Shown here in pieces: positions 50,613-59,525 of a stretch of 64,000 bases of DNA. The notes beneath the pieces were generated by a model. That model made no database searches and had not been told where the DNA came from. It saw only the letters and a program-made list of their open reading frames with translations. Made by a program: the position numbers and the translations under genes. Source of the DNA: Methylophilus glucosoxydans (lineage in GTDB: Bacteria; Pseudomonadota; Gammaproteobacteria; Burkholderiales; Methylophilaceae). Numbering within the stretch: position 1 is the stretch's first letter; every line of letters starts with the position of its first letter. The stretch spans positions 806,001 to 870,000 of the forward strand of contig NZ_JBHTJW010000002.1 in assembly GCF_042676145.1 (NCBI RefSeq). The letters are read 5' to 3'.

Positions 50613-51728
50613 ATGCTATTTTTTCGCAGACTGCGCAGCCAGTGGCGACATGAGCGGCTGTTGAATGCGCTACTGGTGAGTGGCCTGCTGCTGGCAGGTC
50701 AAGCACAGGCAGCCCTGGTGAACGACATGCAATCCGCTTTGCGTACTTGCCAAACCGAGTTTGCAGACGATGCTGGCCGGCGACTGGTGTGCTTTGATAA
50801 AGTGGCCGAGCAATTCGCGCCCAGCCATGTGGTGGCGCCTATCTTGGCCCCCAGCCAGGAAGCACTGGTCAAAAGCGTGAGTGCTGACACCGGCTACCTG
50901 TCACGCAAATGGCATTTGAATAGCCAGGATGAGTTGCATTTTACCGACCTTGAAACGCACCAGCTCAATTACATTGTCACCAGCTATTCGAGCAACCCTA
51001 ACGAGGTCCCGGTTTCGCCGTCACGCCCCAACACGCAAAACCGTGACCTCGGACACAACGACCTGCATTTTCAGATCAGCCTGAAAACCCAGCTGATGAA
51101 TATGTCAGACTGGCTGCCCAAAAATCAGTGGGTGCAGAGCGCGCGCTTATGGGGCGCTTATACCCAGCAATCGTTCTGGCAGGTTTACAACGAGGCACAA
51201 TCTCGGCCCATGCGCGATCATAACTATTCGCCCGAGCTGATTTTGTCGCTGGGGCTCAACAAGCCAGCAGAGGGAGGGCTGTGGACCGCCATGCCTAATA
51301 TGCTCAATCTGGGCCTGGTGCATGAGTCGAATGGCCGCTCACAACCGTTGTCGCGCAGCTGGAACCGCTTCTACCTGCAAGGGGGCTGGCAATTGAATGA
51401 ACAATATAGCCTGCTGGTCAGGCCATGGTGGCGCATCCCCGAGAACAAGTCAGACGATGACAACCCGGATATCAGCAAGTATATGGGCTATGGCGATGTG
51501 ACCTTGCACTGGGATAATGAACCCCACACCCTGGCCGCCAGCGTGACCTTGCGTAACAACATGCGCAGTGACAACAAGGGCTATATCCGCACCGATGTGC
51601 AATACAAGCCGTTTAAAAACGAGAGCGTGAAGTTTTATGCCATGCTGGCCAGTGGCTATGGCGTCTCGCTCCTGGACTACAACCAGGCACAAAACATGTT
51701 TGGCATCGGCTTTGCCATTGGCGAATAG
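50613..51728 (+). CDS. pldA: Outer-membrane phospholipase A1
   Basis: 371 residues. Signal peptide to AQAAL, then the PldA barrel with the catalytic motif HESNGRSQPLSRSWNR (His and Ser nucleophile pair plus the later Asn) at ~230-245. Also typical are NDLHFQISLKTQLM, LWGAYTQQSFWQVYN, NYSPEL and LLVRPWWRIPE. It hydrolyses phospholipids in the outer leaflet on membrane damage, as a Ca2+-dependent dimer. 26 bases after the reductase gene. Confidence 0.95.
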   Translation: MLFFRRLRSQWRHERLLNALLVSGLLLAGQAQAALVNDMQSALRTCQTEFADDAGRRLVCFDKVAEQFAPSHVVAPILAPSQEALVKSVSADTGYLSRKWHLNSQDELHFTDLETHQLNYIVTSYSSNPNEVPVSPSRPNTQNRDLGHNDLHFQISLKTQLMNMSDWLPKNQWVQSARLWGAYTQQSFWQVYNEAQSRPMRDHNYSPELILSLGLNKPAEGGLWTAMPNMLNLGLVHESNGRSQPLSRSWNRFYLQGGWQLNEQYSLLVRPWWRIPENKSDDDNPDISKYMGYGDVTLHWDNEPHTLAASVTLRNNMRSDNKGYIRTDVQYKPFKNESVKFYAMLASGYGVSLLDYNQAQNMFGIGFAIGE

Positions 51729-51771
51729 CTCGCCGCAGCTGACGGCCAAGTCCAATTAGGGTTATTGAATT

Positions 51772-52929
51772 ATGTTACTGATCACCAAAACCTTTCAACG
51801 CTTTTTAGACTCGGAGCAGGCCAGCAGTGTCTTGCTGATGCTGGCTACCGTGCTGGCACTGCTGATCGCCAATAGTGTGTTTGCCAGCCACTATCATGCG
51901 TTCTGGCATCTGCACGGCTTGGGGCTCAGCCTGGAAGAGTGGGTGAATGATGGTTTGATGGCCGTGTTCTTCCTGCTAATTGGCTTGGAGCTCAAGCGCG
52001 AGTTATATGTAGGCGAGCTTTCCAGCGTCAACAACGCGCTGTTACCGACGATTGCCGCCCTGGGCGGTATGATTGCCCCTGCCTTGATCTTTTGGCAGAT
52101 GAATCATGGCACGGCTTACCAGTCCGGCGTTGGTATCCCGATGGCCACCGATATTGCATTTGCCCTGGGTGTGCTCTCCATTTTAGGCAACCGTGTGCCG
52201 GCGCCTTTGAAAGTCTTTTTAGTCGCTTTTGCCGTCATTGACGATCTTGGCGCAGCCATCATGATCGCCGTGTTTTACACCGCCTCAATCTCGCTGCCGC
52301 ACTTGCTGGCCGCGCTCACTGTGCTTGCCTTGCTGTTTGCGCTCAATCGCTTGCGCGTGCTGTCTATGCTGCCATACCTGCTCGGCGGGGCCTTTATGTG
52401 GTGGCTGACCCTCAAATCAGGCGTGCATGCGACGCTGGCGGGGATCGCGCTGGCGTTTGCCATTCCCTTTCAGCAGCTGGCCGAAGACGAGGATTCGCTT
52501 TCGCAACGGCTGGAACATGCCTTGCACTTGCCCGTTGCGTTCTTCATTCTGCCGGTTTTTGCCTTTGCCAATACCGGTGTTCATTTGGCAGCGGACAGTG
52601 TGCAATCGGTGTTTACGCACAGCAACAGCCTGGGCATTATGGCTGGCTTGATTGTGGGAAAGCCGGTGGGCATTATGCTGGCAGTGTGGCTTTCAGTGGT
52701 TTTCGGGCTGTGCAAGTTACATCCGCCTTTGCGCTGGGCGCACATTCTGGGCGCTGGCATGTTGGGTGGTATCGGTTTTACCATGTCCATTTTTATTACC
52801 AACCTGGCTTTTGCTGGCATGGACGAGGCAATCAATCTTTCAAAAATGGCGATTTTGACCGGTTCGCTGCTGTCTGGACTCCTTGGCTGGGGATGGCTGA
52901 AGTGGACGCTGGGTCGCAGCCCGCACTGA
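51772..52929 (+). CDS. nhaA: Na+/H+ antiporter NhaA
   Basis: 385 residues, about 12 membrane helices. The ion-binding Asp pair is present (FAVIDDLGAAIMIAVFYTA), along with WVNDGLMAVFFLLIGLELKRE, GIPMATDIAFALGVLSILGNRVP and the closing GAGMLGGIGFTMSIFITNLAF. It exports Na+ for protons at alkaline pH. Confidence 0.97.
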   Translation: MLLITKTFQRFLDSEQASSVLLMLATVLALLIANSVFASHYHAFWHLHGLGLSLEEWVNDGLMAVFFLLIGLELKRELYVGELSSVNNALLPTIAALGGMIAPALIFWQMNHGTAYQSGVGIPMATDIAFALGVLSILGNRVPAPLKVFLVAFAVIDDLGAAIMIAVFYTASISLPHLLAALTVLALLFALNRLRVLSMLPYLLGGAFMWWLTLKSGVHATLAGIALAFAIPFQQLAEDEDSLSQRLEHALHLPVAFFILPVFAFANTGVHLAADSVQSVFTHSNSLGIMAGLIVGKPVGIMLAVWLSVVFGLCKLHPPLRWAHILGAGMLGGIGFTMSIFITNLAFAGMDEAINLSKMAILTGSLLSGLLGWGWLKWTLGRSPH

Positions 52930-53067
52930 TTTTTGGCAGCAGGTGGTTCTCAGTAAAATCATGAGCTGTTTTTAAGCCAGCTACGCAAGTGCTTTCTTGC
53001 CCTGCGGCGTATAGTGATTCTTAACGAGATGCCCGTTGCCTCTCTTAATCATCCAAGGAGATTTATT

Positions 53068-53139
53068 ATGTGGACTAAACCAGCAGCGACTGAAATGCGT
53101 TTTGGCTTTGAAGTCACCATGTATGTGATGAACAAATAA
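53068..53139 (+). CDS. pqqA: PQQ precursor peptide PqqA, copy 1
   Basis: 23 residues starting MWTKPAATEMRFGFEVTMY, preceded by AAGGAG. The EVTMY segment holds the Glu and Tyr, three residues apart, that PqqE and later enzymes crosslink into pyrroloquinoline quinone. No pqqB-E genes are adjacent. The same peptide is encoded again at 63402. A terminator follows directly, so it is a single-gene unit. Confidence 0.95.
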   Translation: MWTKPAATEMRFGFEVTMYVMNK

Positions 53140-53159
53140 TTCTGACCAAGGTTTTATTG

Positions 53160-53195
53160 CAAAACACCCGGTGTTAACCGGGTGTTTTGTTTTGG
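53160..53195 (+). terminator. Intrinsic terminator after pqqA copy 1
   Basis: AAAACACCCGGT pairs with ACCGGGTGTTTT around GTTA, then GTTTTGGG. Strong stem with T-rich tail. Confidence 0.85.
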
Positions 53196-53256
53196 GCCGA
53201 CGTTTTGTTGTGGTCAGGCTAAAAAGCAACGCGCAATACCACCGTTATCGCGGCGG

Positions 53257-53460
53257 TTAAATCTCTATAGATTTTGTGACGCTATCGCCTTCAGCCAGAA
53301 GGGTCAGTTTCGTCAAGTCCCAGTCAGGCTGTTCTGCTGCCAGGCGGCTACGGCCAAGACGGTAGGCTTCTTCTACACTCAGCGCCAATACATTGGTTTC
53401 CCAGACGCGCTCACTGGCATCGGGTGCGCCTTGCCAGGCGCTGATATAAAAAATGGCCAT
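53257..53460 (-). CDS. Small protein of unknown function
   Basis: 67 residues; ATG 53460 follows AAGGAG. Sequence begins MAIFYISAWQGAPDASERVW and contains LSVEEAYRLGRSRLAAEQPDWDLTKLTLL, a small alpha/beta protein with no signal peptide. Strong ribosome site and regular codon pattern support a gene; no family recognised. Confidence 0.7.
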   Translation of the reverse strand: MAIFYISAWQGAPDASERVWETNVLALSVEEAYRLGRSRLAAEQPDWDLTKLTLLAEGDSVTKSIEI

Positions 53461-53757
53461 ACTCACTCCTTGATTAACATGCCACAGACCACAGGCCGTC
53501 TGCATGCGGTTGAGACACATAGAACGTGTCAGTAAGAATATCAGCAAAGTATCGCGCTGCCCGGTCAGACGCTCGTGCGATTTTACCTGTGACTTTCGCT
53601 GTGATGTCCCCTGGCCCATGCCCGCTGACCAGCGTTATCGGGGCTCACAATTCTTACAGCAAACTCAGTCTTGCCGCGATAGTGAGGGGAACCCTCGCCA
53701 GCCACACTCTCCGCTTAAGGTCACTGCATGAACCATCACCGTTGAGAGGAGACAGAC

Positions 53758-53994
53758 ATGATAGATGCCCGTGAAATTAAACCCGATATGCCCGTCACCA
53801 CCGCCCAGTCCGAGCATGTCGCTGTGGTTGATCATATGGTCAGCGACGACCTGATCAAACTTAAACAAGACACGTCTGGCGTGCATCACTTTATCCCGGT
53901 GAGCTGGGTGATTTCGACTGAGGGCGGTATCGTGAAAATTAACCGGACGCTGGCGCAGGTGACCACAGACTGGGCCACTGAGGCATCATCCTGA
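53758..53994 (+). CDS. DUF2171 protein
   Basis: 78 residues. MIDAREIKPDMPVTTAQSEHVAVVDHM and IKLKQDTSGVHHFIPVSWV show the PRC-barrel-like DUF2171 pattern. Cytoplasmic, often near stress genes; function unknown. AGGAG lies upstream of the ATG, and it diverges from the 67-residue protein across a 297-base gap holding the short repeat GAGGG-GAA-CCCTC. Confidence 0.85.
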   Translation: MIDAREIKPDMPVTTAQSEHVAVVDHMVSDDLIKLKQDTSGVHHFIPVSWVISTEGGIVKINRTLAQVTTDWATEASS

Positions 53995-54127
53995 GTTTGC
54001 CCTGCATCAAGGCTTAGGCGATGTGCACACGTGGACGGCGCTTGCCTGGACTTGCCCGTGAGCTCAATGTGTTGGACGTGAAACATCGCTAAACATCCGC
54101 TTCTAAGCCGCGCACACAGCCAAAACA

Positions 54128-54150
54128 AAGACCTGCGGTAAGCAGGTCTT
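54128..54150. terminator. Hairpin between convergent genes
   Basis: AAGACCTGC (54128-54136) and GCAGGTCTT (54142-54150) around GGTAA, with AAAACAAAG on the left serving the leftward strand as a T-rich tail. Acts for the DUF2383 gene and probably for DUF2171 too. Confidence 0.65.
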
Positions 54151-54195
54151 CGCTATCAGGGTGCGCCAGTGCAGGGTGTGACTTTCTGGCCTGGT

Positions 54196-54663
54196 TTAAG
54201 AATGCGCATCGGCCTCTGCCTGCGCGGCATCCCGCAATTTCTTCACCTCGTCATGATTGCGTTTTGCGCCTTCGAGCTGACGAACAACCACAGTACGGAT
54301 ATGGGTTGGCAAATCCATTTCAGCGGCTTCTTGGTAAGCCTTCAGCGCCACATCCTCGCCACGTTCGGTTTCATTAAGCACCGACAGCGTATTGTTGCTG
54401 GTGAGGGCTGTTTTAAGATCTATCCAGTGTCTGTGCAGCGCGCCGCCCAAGCTGGTTGAGGCGGCGGGTTCGCCCCCCTGCGAGCGCACCAGCCCTTGCA
54501 ACTCTTGTACGCTGGCCGCCACCTCTTGCGAGCGCCGCATGAAAAAAGCCTTGAGTTGGGGATGATCTACATTCTCAGCCGATGCGCGAAACCCTTCTTC
54601 GCCATCGCGGGATACCTCAATCAAATCGTTCAGGGTAGCAATGAAATCGTCTCTGTCTGTCAT
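54196..54663 (-). CDS. DUF2383 / PA2169-family four-helix-bundle protein
   Basis: 155 residues, no signal peptide. TLNDLIEVSRDGEEGFRASAENVDHPQLKAFFMRRSQEVAASVQELQGLV, then GALHRHWIDLKTAL and RGEDVALKAYQEA, the ferritin-like pattern of this family, seen in stress-induced proteins. No complete di-iron site is evident. Confidence 0.85.
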   Translation of the reverse strand: MTDRDDFIATLNDLIEVSRDGEEGFRASAENVDHPQLKAFFMRRSQEVAASVQELQGLVRSQGGEPAASTSLGGALHRHWIDLKTALTSNNTLSVLNETERGEDVALKAYQEAAEMDLPTHIRTVVVRQLEGAKRNHDEVKKLRDAAQAEADAHS

Positions 54664-54945
54664 GTCTCAGTCTCCAAAAGCGGTTGTTGATGGTGAGAAG
54701 ATCTGAGTATGCGACAGCACAGCCTGGCCCCCCATCGGATGAATGCGCAAGCTGGTGTAAGAATGGCTATCTATAGGCCCGCTTATCTGGGCAGATAGGC
54801 CCCTTTCTCCCACCTGGCCACGCCAAGGGGCTGCTTATGTTTCCGTCGGCCAACGTAAATTCTGACAGTCAGATCAGCCTGTTGCGGGTATGGATGCGGC
54901 TGTCCTGCTTGCATAATGGCGCATCGTTCTTTACAGGAGATGATG

Positions 54946-55551
54946 ATGAATCCCATCCGTTTATTCGACTATGTGACACCGCGTAGTGAGCAGCCCAAGG
55001 TGCTCGCGATGCCCAAACCCGGTGTCACGCAGTTGCTGATATTTTATATATTGCCACTGTCCTTGATCCCTTGTATCACGATGTACTTGCGGCTGGATCA
55101 TCAGGTGCCCAAATTGTTTTTTGACCAATTACCAGGTAACCGCTTGCTGATGGTGAGCATCGAGTTGTTGTTTCTGCAATTGGTGCTGGTGCTGGTGATG
55201 GCATGGATTACACAGCATCTGGCGCAGATGATGGGTGTGAAGCCGGGCTTCCGGGATGCGCTGTTGTTAATCACGCTGGCGACAATACCGCTGTGGCTCA
55301 CTTCGTTGTTTTACCTGGTCCCCAGCCTGAGCGTTAATGTGCTGGTGCATGGGGTGGCGGCACTGATTGCCATTGCGCTGGTGTACCGCGGTGTGCGCTA
55401 TGTGTTTGGCATCCGTGAACGCGGGGCAATGTTCTCGCTCACCTTGGCCATCGTCTGCACCGCCGGGCTGGGTTTTGGCGTGATTCTGATCGGCTCGTTG
55501 ATTTCGTGGGAAACCATTGAACAACTGCAATTTTCCGTCAAAAAACTGTAG
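54946..55551 (+). CDS. Yip1-domain membrane protein
   Basis: 201 residues; three ATGs follow AGGAG in a row and 54946 gives the best spacing. Five helices from ~30 on (QLLIFYILPLSLIPCITMYL, LFLQLVLVLVMAWI, ALLLITLATIPLWLTSLFYLV, VHGVAALIAIALVYRGVRYV, LTLAIVCTAGLGFGVILIGSLI). The opening RLFDYVTPRSEQPKVLA is typical of bacterial Yip1-domain proteins. Role unknown. Its 3' end overlaps the convergent response regulator gene by 14 bases. Confidence 0.82.
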   Translation: MNPIRLFDYVTPRSEQPKVLAMPKPGVTQLLIFYILPLSLIPCITMYLRLDHQVPKLFFDQLPGNRLLMVSIELLFLQLVLVLVMAWITQHLAQMMGVKPGFRDALLLITLATIPLWLTSLFYLVPSLSVNVLVHGVAALIAIALVYRGVRYVFGIRERGAMFSLTLAIVCTAGLGFGVILIGSLISWETIEQLQFSVKKL

Positions 55552-56245
55552 ACAAGCGGTCGGCAGCGGCTATCATTTTCCTCCCTTGGTCAGGGTGCCG
55601 ACAGGTTTGGCGGCTCAACGTGGTCGGGGCCGGGATCAGGCCATGCGTCAGCGCATAGCGGATCAACGCCGCATTATTGGTCACCCCCATTTTGCGCAAG
55701 ATTTTGGCGCGGAAGACACTGACAGAGCCCGGCGCGATGGCAAGCTCGTCTGCCACGGCATTGACCGGTTGGCCTTTGATCAGTTTGAACAAGACCTGTA
55801 ACTCCCGCAACGATAACTGCTCATGCCGCATGGGTTGTGACTCCGTCAACAGTTGGTGGTGGCGCGGCATCAGGCAGGATTTTCCGCGCGCAATGCTGCG
55901 GATGGCTGGAATCACCTGCGAACTTTGCGTGGTGTAAGGCAGATAGCCCTGACAGCCCAAACGGATAAAATGAATCATGCGGTCAGGCCGCTCACTGCCA
56001 TTGATCACCAGAATCGGCAGCCCTGGTGCGGCATGTTTGAGATCACACAAAATTTCAAGACCATTTTGGTTGGGGGCCGAAATGTCCAGAATAACCGCAT
56101 CCAGCGGTTGCTGATGGATCAGGCGAATCGCTTCGCGCACCGTTGGCACTTCGTAAAGCAGCTGCAGGCGCAGGTCATTTTGTAACAGGGTGTGTAATGC
56201 GTGGTGGCTCAGGGCATGACCATAAAGCAGTAATAATTTTTTCAT
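55538..56245 (-). CDS. NarL/LuxR-type regulator with degenerate receiver domain
   Basis: 235 residues. Receiver at ~1-120 keeps the phospho-acceptor Asp (AVILDISAPNQNGLEIL), but the acidic pair at the start is missing (LLLYGHALSH) and the conserved Lys is replaced (GYLPYTT), so normal phosphorylation is doubtful. The LuxR helix-turn-helix (~143-200) is intact: LSLRELQVLFKLIKGQPVNAVADELAIAPGSVSVFRAKILRKMGV. No kinase is adjacent. Targets unknown. Confidence 0.9.
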   Translation of the reverse strand: MKKLLLLYGHALSHHALHTLLQNDLRLQLLYEVPTVREAIRLIHQQPLDAVILDISAPNQNGLEILCDLKHAAPGLPILVINGSERPDRMIHFIRLGCQGYLPYTTQSSQVIPAIRSIARGKSCLMPRHHQLLTESQPMRHEQLSLRELQVLFKLIKGQPVNAVADELAIAPGSVSVFRAKILRKMGVTNNAALIRYALTHGLIPAPTTLSRQTCRHPDQGRKMIAAADRLSTVF

Positions 56246-56337
56246 GGCGGTCTCGTCTCGTTTCTGTGATCAAAACCGGCACGCGAATACCGGGGCTTAA
56301 AACGCCTTCCAGCTATTTTTTTTAATGTTTTTAATTT

Positions 56338-57750
56338 TTAATCGTGTGCGGCTACGGTCGCATGCACACCGCTGGTTGCTTCCCTATTCTCAGAGGCGTT
56401 CGAGTCGGTATGTCGGGCAGTTTTATGGCTGCCTTTGACATTCCAGATCACATTGCCGACATCATCTGCCACCAGCAACTGCCCTTTTTTATCAACAATC
56501 ACACCGACGGGACGCCCACGTGCCTGCCCGTCTGCATTCAAAAACTCGGTCAGTACGTCAATGGGTTGCCCTGCGGGCTTGCCTGCTTCAAACGGCACAA
56601 AAATGACTTTATAGCCGTTGTAAGGCTGACGGTTCCAGGAGCCATGCTGGCCGACAAACATGCCGTTTTGAAATTGCTCGGGCAGCTGATTGCCTTTGGC
56701 CGGGAATAGGCCCAGTGAAGCCGTGTGTGTGCCCAGTGCATAATCAGGAGGGATCGCTGTGGCAACCAGCTCAGGGCGGGGCGGTTGTGCCCGCTCATCT
56801 ACATGTTGGCCGTAGTAGCTGTAGGGCCAGCCATAAAAGCCATTCTGTTTGACCGAGGTCATGTAATCCGGCACCAGGTCACTGCCGAGTTCGTCTCGCT
56901 CATTGACCACGACCCATAAGTCGCCAGTATGCGGTTCCCAGACCATGCCATTCGGATTGCGCAAGCCGGAAGCATAGATGTGATGCTGGCCAGAGACTGC
57001 ATCGACCTCCCAAATAGCCGCCCGCTCTTTTTCTTCATCCATGCCGTTTTCACCGACATTGCTGTTGGAGCCGACCGTGACATACAGTTTGCTGCCATCG
57101 GGGGTGGGTAAAATATTTTTGGTCCAATGATGATTGCGTTCTGCGGGCAGGTCGGTGACTTTGGTGGGGGCGGCGGTAATTTCAGTCTGGCCTGGCTGAT
57201 AAGGGAATTTGATCAAGGCATCGGCGTTGGCCACATAAAAGGTGTCCCCAATCAGGGCCATGCCAAACGGCGAATGCAGGTCTTTGATAAAGACATGTCG
57301 TTCTTCTGCCACGCCATCGCCGTCATTGTCACGCAGCAGCATGATGCGGTTCATGCTCTCAGCCCCTGCGCCGCCGTCTTTCATAAACAGGCTGGCAATC
57401 CAGCTTTTGAGGCTGAACCCTTCTTTGTTAGGTGGGTGATTGGTTTCTGCCACCAGAATATCGCCATTAGGCAACTCATACAGCCAGCGCGGGTGATGCA
57501 GGTCGCTGGCAAACGCGACCACATGGGTGCCTGGCGCAGAGGCTGGTTTTTCACCTTGCGGCCAGCCAACCGCTTTTGCCACATGGACGGTGGGAAGCCA
57601 GCTGGCATGATAGGAGGACAGGTCTGGTGCTGGCCCATAGCTGGCCGACTCAGGGAGTTGGGCCGGTGGCGAACAGGCACTCAGTCCCAGCAGGCAACCG
57701 CTGATCAGGGACAGTTGAAAACGGGGCGGACGGTCTGTGGCGGTATGCAT
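56338..57750 (-). CDS. PQQ-dependent sugar dehydrogenase, L-sorbosone dehydrogenase-like lipoprotein
   Basis: 470 residues. Lipobox LSACS. Beta-propeller repeats with family signatures: HPRWLYELPNGDILVAETN, NRIMLLRDNDGDGVAEERHVF, HHWTKNILPTPDGSKLYVTVGSNSNVGENG, ASGLRNPNGMVWEPHTGDLWVVVNERDELG, GQHGSWNRQPYNGYKV and GRPVGVIVDKKGQLLVADDVGNVIWNV. The His and Arg/Asn positions expected for PQQ contact are present. It would oxidise an aldose or aldehyde in the periplasm and feed electrons to a cytochrome. The context (pqqA and a cytochrome cL-like gene within 4 kb) fits. Confidence 0.9.
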   Translation of the reverse strand: MHTATDRPPRFQLSLISGCLLGLSACSPPAQLPESASYGPAPDLSSYHASWLPTVHVAKAVGWPQGEKPASAPGTHVVAFASDLHHPRWLYELPNGDILVAETNHPPNKEGFSLKSWIASLFMKDGGAGAESMNRIMLLRDNDGDGVAEERHVFIKDLHSPFGMALIGDTFYVANADALIKFPYQPGQTEITAAPTKVTDLPAERNHHWTKNILPTPDGSKLYVTVGSNSNVGENGMDEEKERAAIWEVDAVSGQHHIYASGLRNPNGMVWEPHTGDLWVVVNERDELGSDLVPDYMTSVKQNGFYGWPYSYYGQHVDERAQPPRPELVATAIPPDYALGTHTASLGLFPAKGNQLPEQFQNGMFVGQHGSWNRQPYNGYKVIFVPFEAGKPAGQPIDVLTEFLNADGQARGRPVGVIVDKKGQLLVADDVGNVIWNVKGSHKTARHTDSNASENREATSGVHATVAAHD

Positions 57751-57824
57751 CGTGTACTCCTCTCTATCATCTGTTTCTGGTCTTTGCCAGACTGGTTTTC
57801 ATGGCATGGCCTGCCAGATGGCAG

Positions 57825-59102
57825 CTAGCGCCGGGTCGCCACAATCTGGTGAATGCCGGTGAGTCCCTGTTCAAACTGGATCAGGCTGGCGGTCAGATAC
57901 AGTCGCCAGGCACGGTAACTGCGTTCGCCCAGGGTGCGGGTGATGTCCTGGTGTTGCGACGTCAGTCCACTCAGCCAGTGGCGCAGGGTCTGAACAAAAT
58001 GCTGGCGCAGCCCCTCAATGTTAAACACCTCAAACTGGGCGGCATCCATACACTGCAGCAGCTGTGGAAAGGTGGCCAGCTTGCCTTGCGGGAACAACTG
58101 CTGATTCACCAGCGTATGGGCTGGGTCCTCAGGCTGCCAGGCTGCGCGCTCGTTGGTCATGCCATGGCTCAAAAACAAGCCGCCTGGTGTCAGCGCGGCA
58201 TGGACTGTATTCAAGAACGCCGGCAAATGCGGTTCACCTACGTGTTCGGCGACCCCGATACACACGGCTTTGTCGTACTGGCCTTGTGCCGCCACAGCGC
58301 GATAGTCGCCAGGGATCAGTGTCACCAGATGGGTGAGCTGTTCGCTTTGGATCAGCTGGCTGGCATAGGCATATTGGGCAGGGTTCTGGATATAAGCATG
58401 CACAAAGACCCCGTAATGCTTGGCGGCCCAGCAGGCCAGTCCGCCCCAGCCGCCACTAAGGTCGAGCAAATGGTCACCGTGTTGCAAACGCAGCTTGAGG
58501 CAAATCAGTTCCAGCTGGTTTTGTTGCGCCTGCCCGAGCTCACGCGTTTGGCCACAAAAATAGGCGCAGGAATGCAGCATACGTTCATCCAGCCAATGGC
58601 GATAAAACTCAGCCGGCACATCGTAGTTGAGTGGCAACAGACCAGACTTTGGTACAGCGCCGTGGCGAGGTGGTAATGGTGCCAGCGCACGTAATGCACG
58701 TGCAAGTGTGGTGGCCAAGGGGATAGGCAGAGACTGGAAGTATTCCAGGCATTGCAGTGCGGCATGAAAGTCGCCCACGTCCTGGATGTGACCGTCTATA
58801 TACGCAGTCATCCAGGGGACGGGTGTGGTCAACAAGTGAGGATTACGTACCAGTTCTGCAGACAGTGACAGCGTAAATACCGGTGATTGCTCGCCCACAT
58901 AAATCAACTGGTCATTCCATAAACGCAGGGCAAACGCATTTGTATAGTCTTCAAATAGCTGATTCAGCAGTAATTGGGCCTGGGTCAAGGCCTGTTGTTC
59001 TTCTTGTTGTTTGGCCTGATGCCAATGCCAGAACTGCTCCAGCGTCAGGGCATCCAGTGGGCGTGCTTCCAGAGGCAGCACATTAATAGGGCGGTTGTAC
59101 AT
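57825..59102 (-). CDS. Cyclopropane-fatty-acid-synthase-like methyltransferase with altered SAM motif
   Basis: 425 residues; ATG 59102 follows GAGGAG. C-terminal two thirds match CFA synthases: YDVPAEFYRHWLDERMLHSCAYF, the SAM loop LDLSGGWGGLACWAAKHYGV (Ser-Gly where LDIGCGWGG is usual), CIGVAEHVGEPHLPAFL and GLFLSHGMTNERAAW. The N-terminal ~130 residues are family-unlike. Likely modifies membrane lipids or a related acceptor; the changed SAM loop makes classic cyclopropanation less certain. Confidence 0.85.
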   Translation of the reverse strand: MYNRPINVLPLEARPLDALTLEQFWHWHQAKQQEEQQALTQAQLLLNQLFEDYTNAFALRLWNDQLIYVGEQSPVFTLSLSAELVRNPHLLTTPVPWMTAYIDGHIQDVGDFHAALQCLEYFQSLPIPLATTLARALRALAPLPPRHGAVPKSGLLPLNYDVPAEFYRHWLDERMLHSCAYFCGQTRELGQAQQNQLELICLKLRLQHGDHLLDLSGGWGGLACWAAKHYGVFVHAYIQNPAQYAYASQLIQSEQLTHLVTLIPGDYRAVAAQGQYDKAVCIGVAEHVGEPHLPAFLNTVHAALTPGGLFLSHGMTNERAAWQPEDPAHTLVNQQLFPQGKLATFPQLLQCMDAAQFEVFNIEGLRQHFVQTLRHWLSGLTSQHQDITRTLGERSYRAWRLYLTASLIQFEQGLTGIHQIVATRR

Positions 59103-59525
59103 GGGTGACTCCTCACAGTTGTCCGTGTTTCCGTCAAAAAATAAAGCCCCGCTTTGACTGCTGCGTTGCGTCAAATGAAGATGTCGATGAACTTTCGCGT
59201 CGCCGCCGCAGTAAAAAAGCAGGTGGTTTGAATGTGTCTTCAGGCCTGAAGTGTAAGAAAAGCGCCCAAGCAGCCAATATAGGCACATGACTGATTGTCA
59301 TGTCAGACCTGTCTGACAGTGTAGGCGGGGTGTCTTTTGCGGGCGGAATGCCTCGTCCCGTCATGCTTGTCTCAAGACCGTGACACCCATGAATGTTGCC
59401 CGTTTCCCTGTCCGACAACTCCTACAATAAATTGCGCCGTTGTGACATGGGCACTGGTTTCGCTTTTCTCCATAATCGTTTACACATTCATTTTTCCAAT
59501 CACCCTTACCATTGAGGAGACCATC
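59103..59525. other. Divergent intergenic region with an 18-base palindrome
   Basis: 423 bases between the leftward methyltransferase and rightward cytochrome genes. No gene supported. It carries the palindrome at 59301-59318, and GAGGAG lies before the cytochrome ATG. Confidence 0.6.
59301..59318. repeat. Palindrome TGTCAGAC-CT-GTCTGACA
   Basis: Perfect 8-base arms with a 2-base centre, midway between divergent promoters. The spacing suits a dimeric repressor or activator; it may control both genes. Confidence 0.6.
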
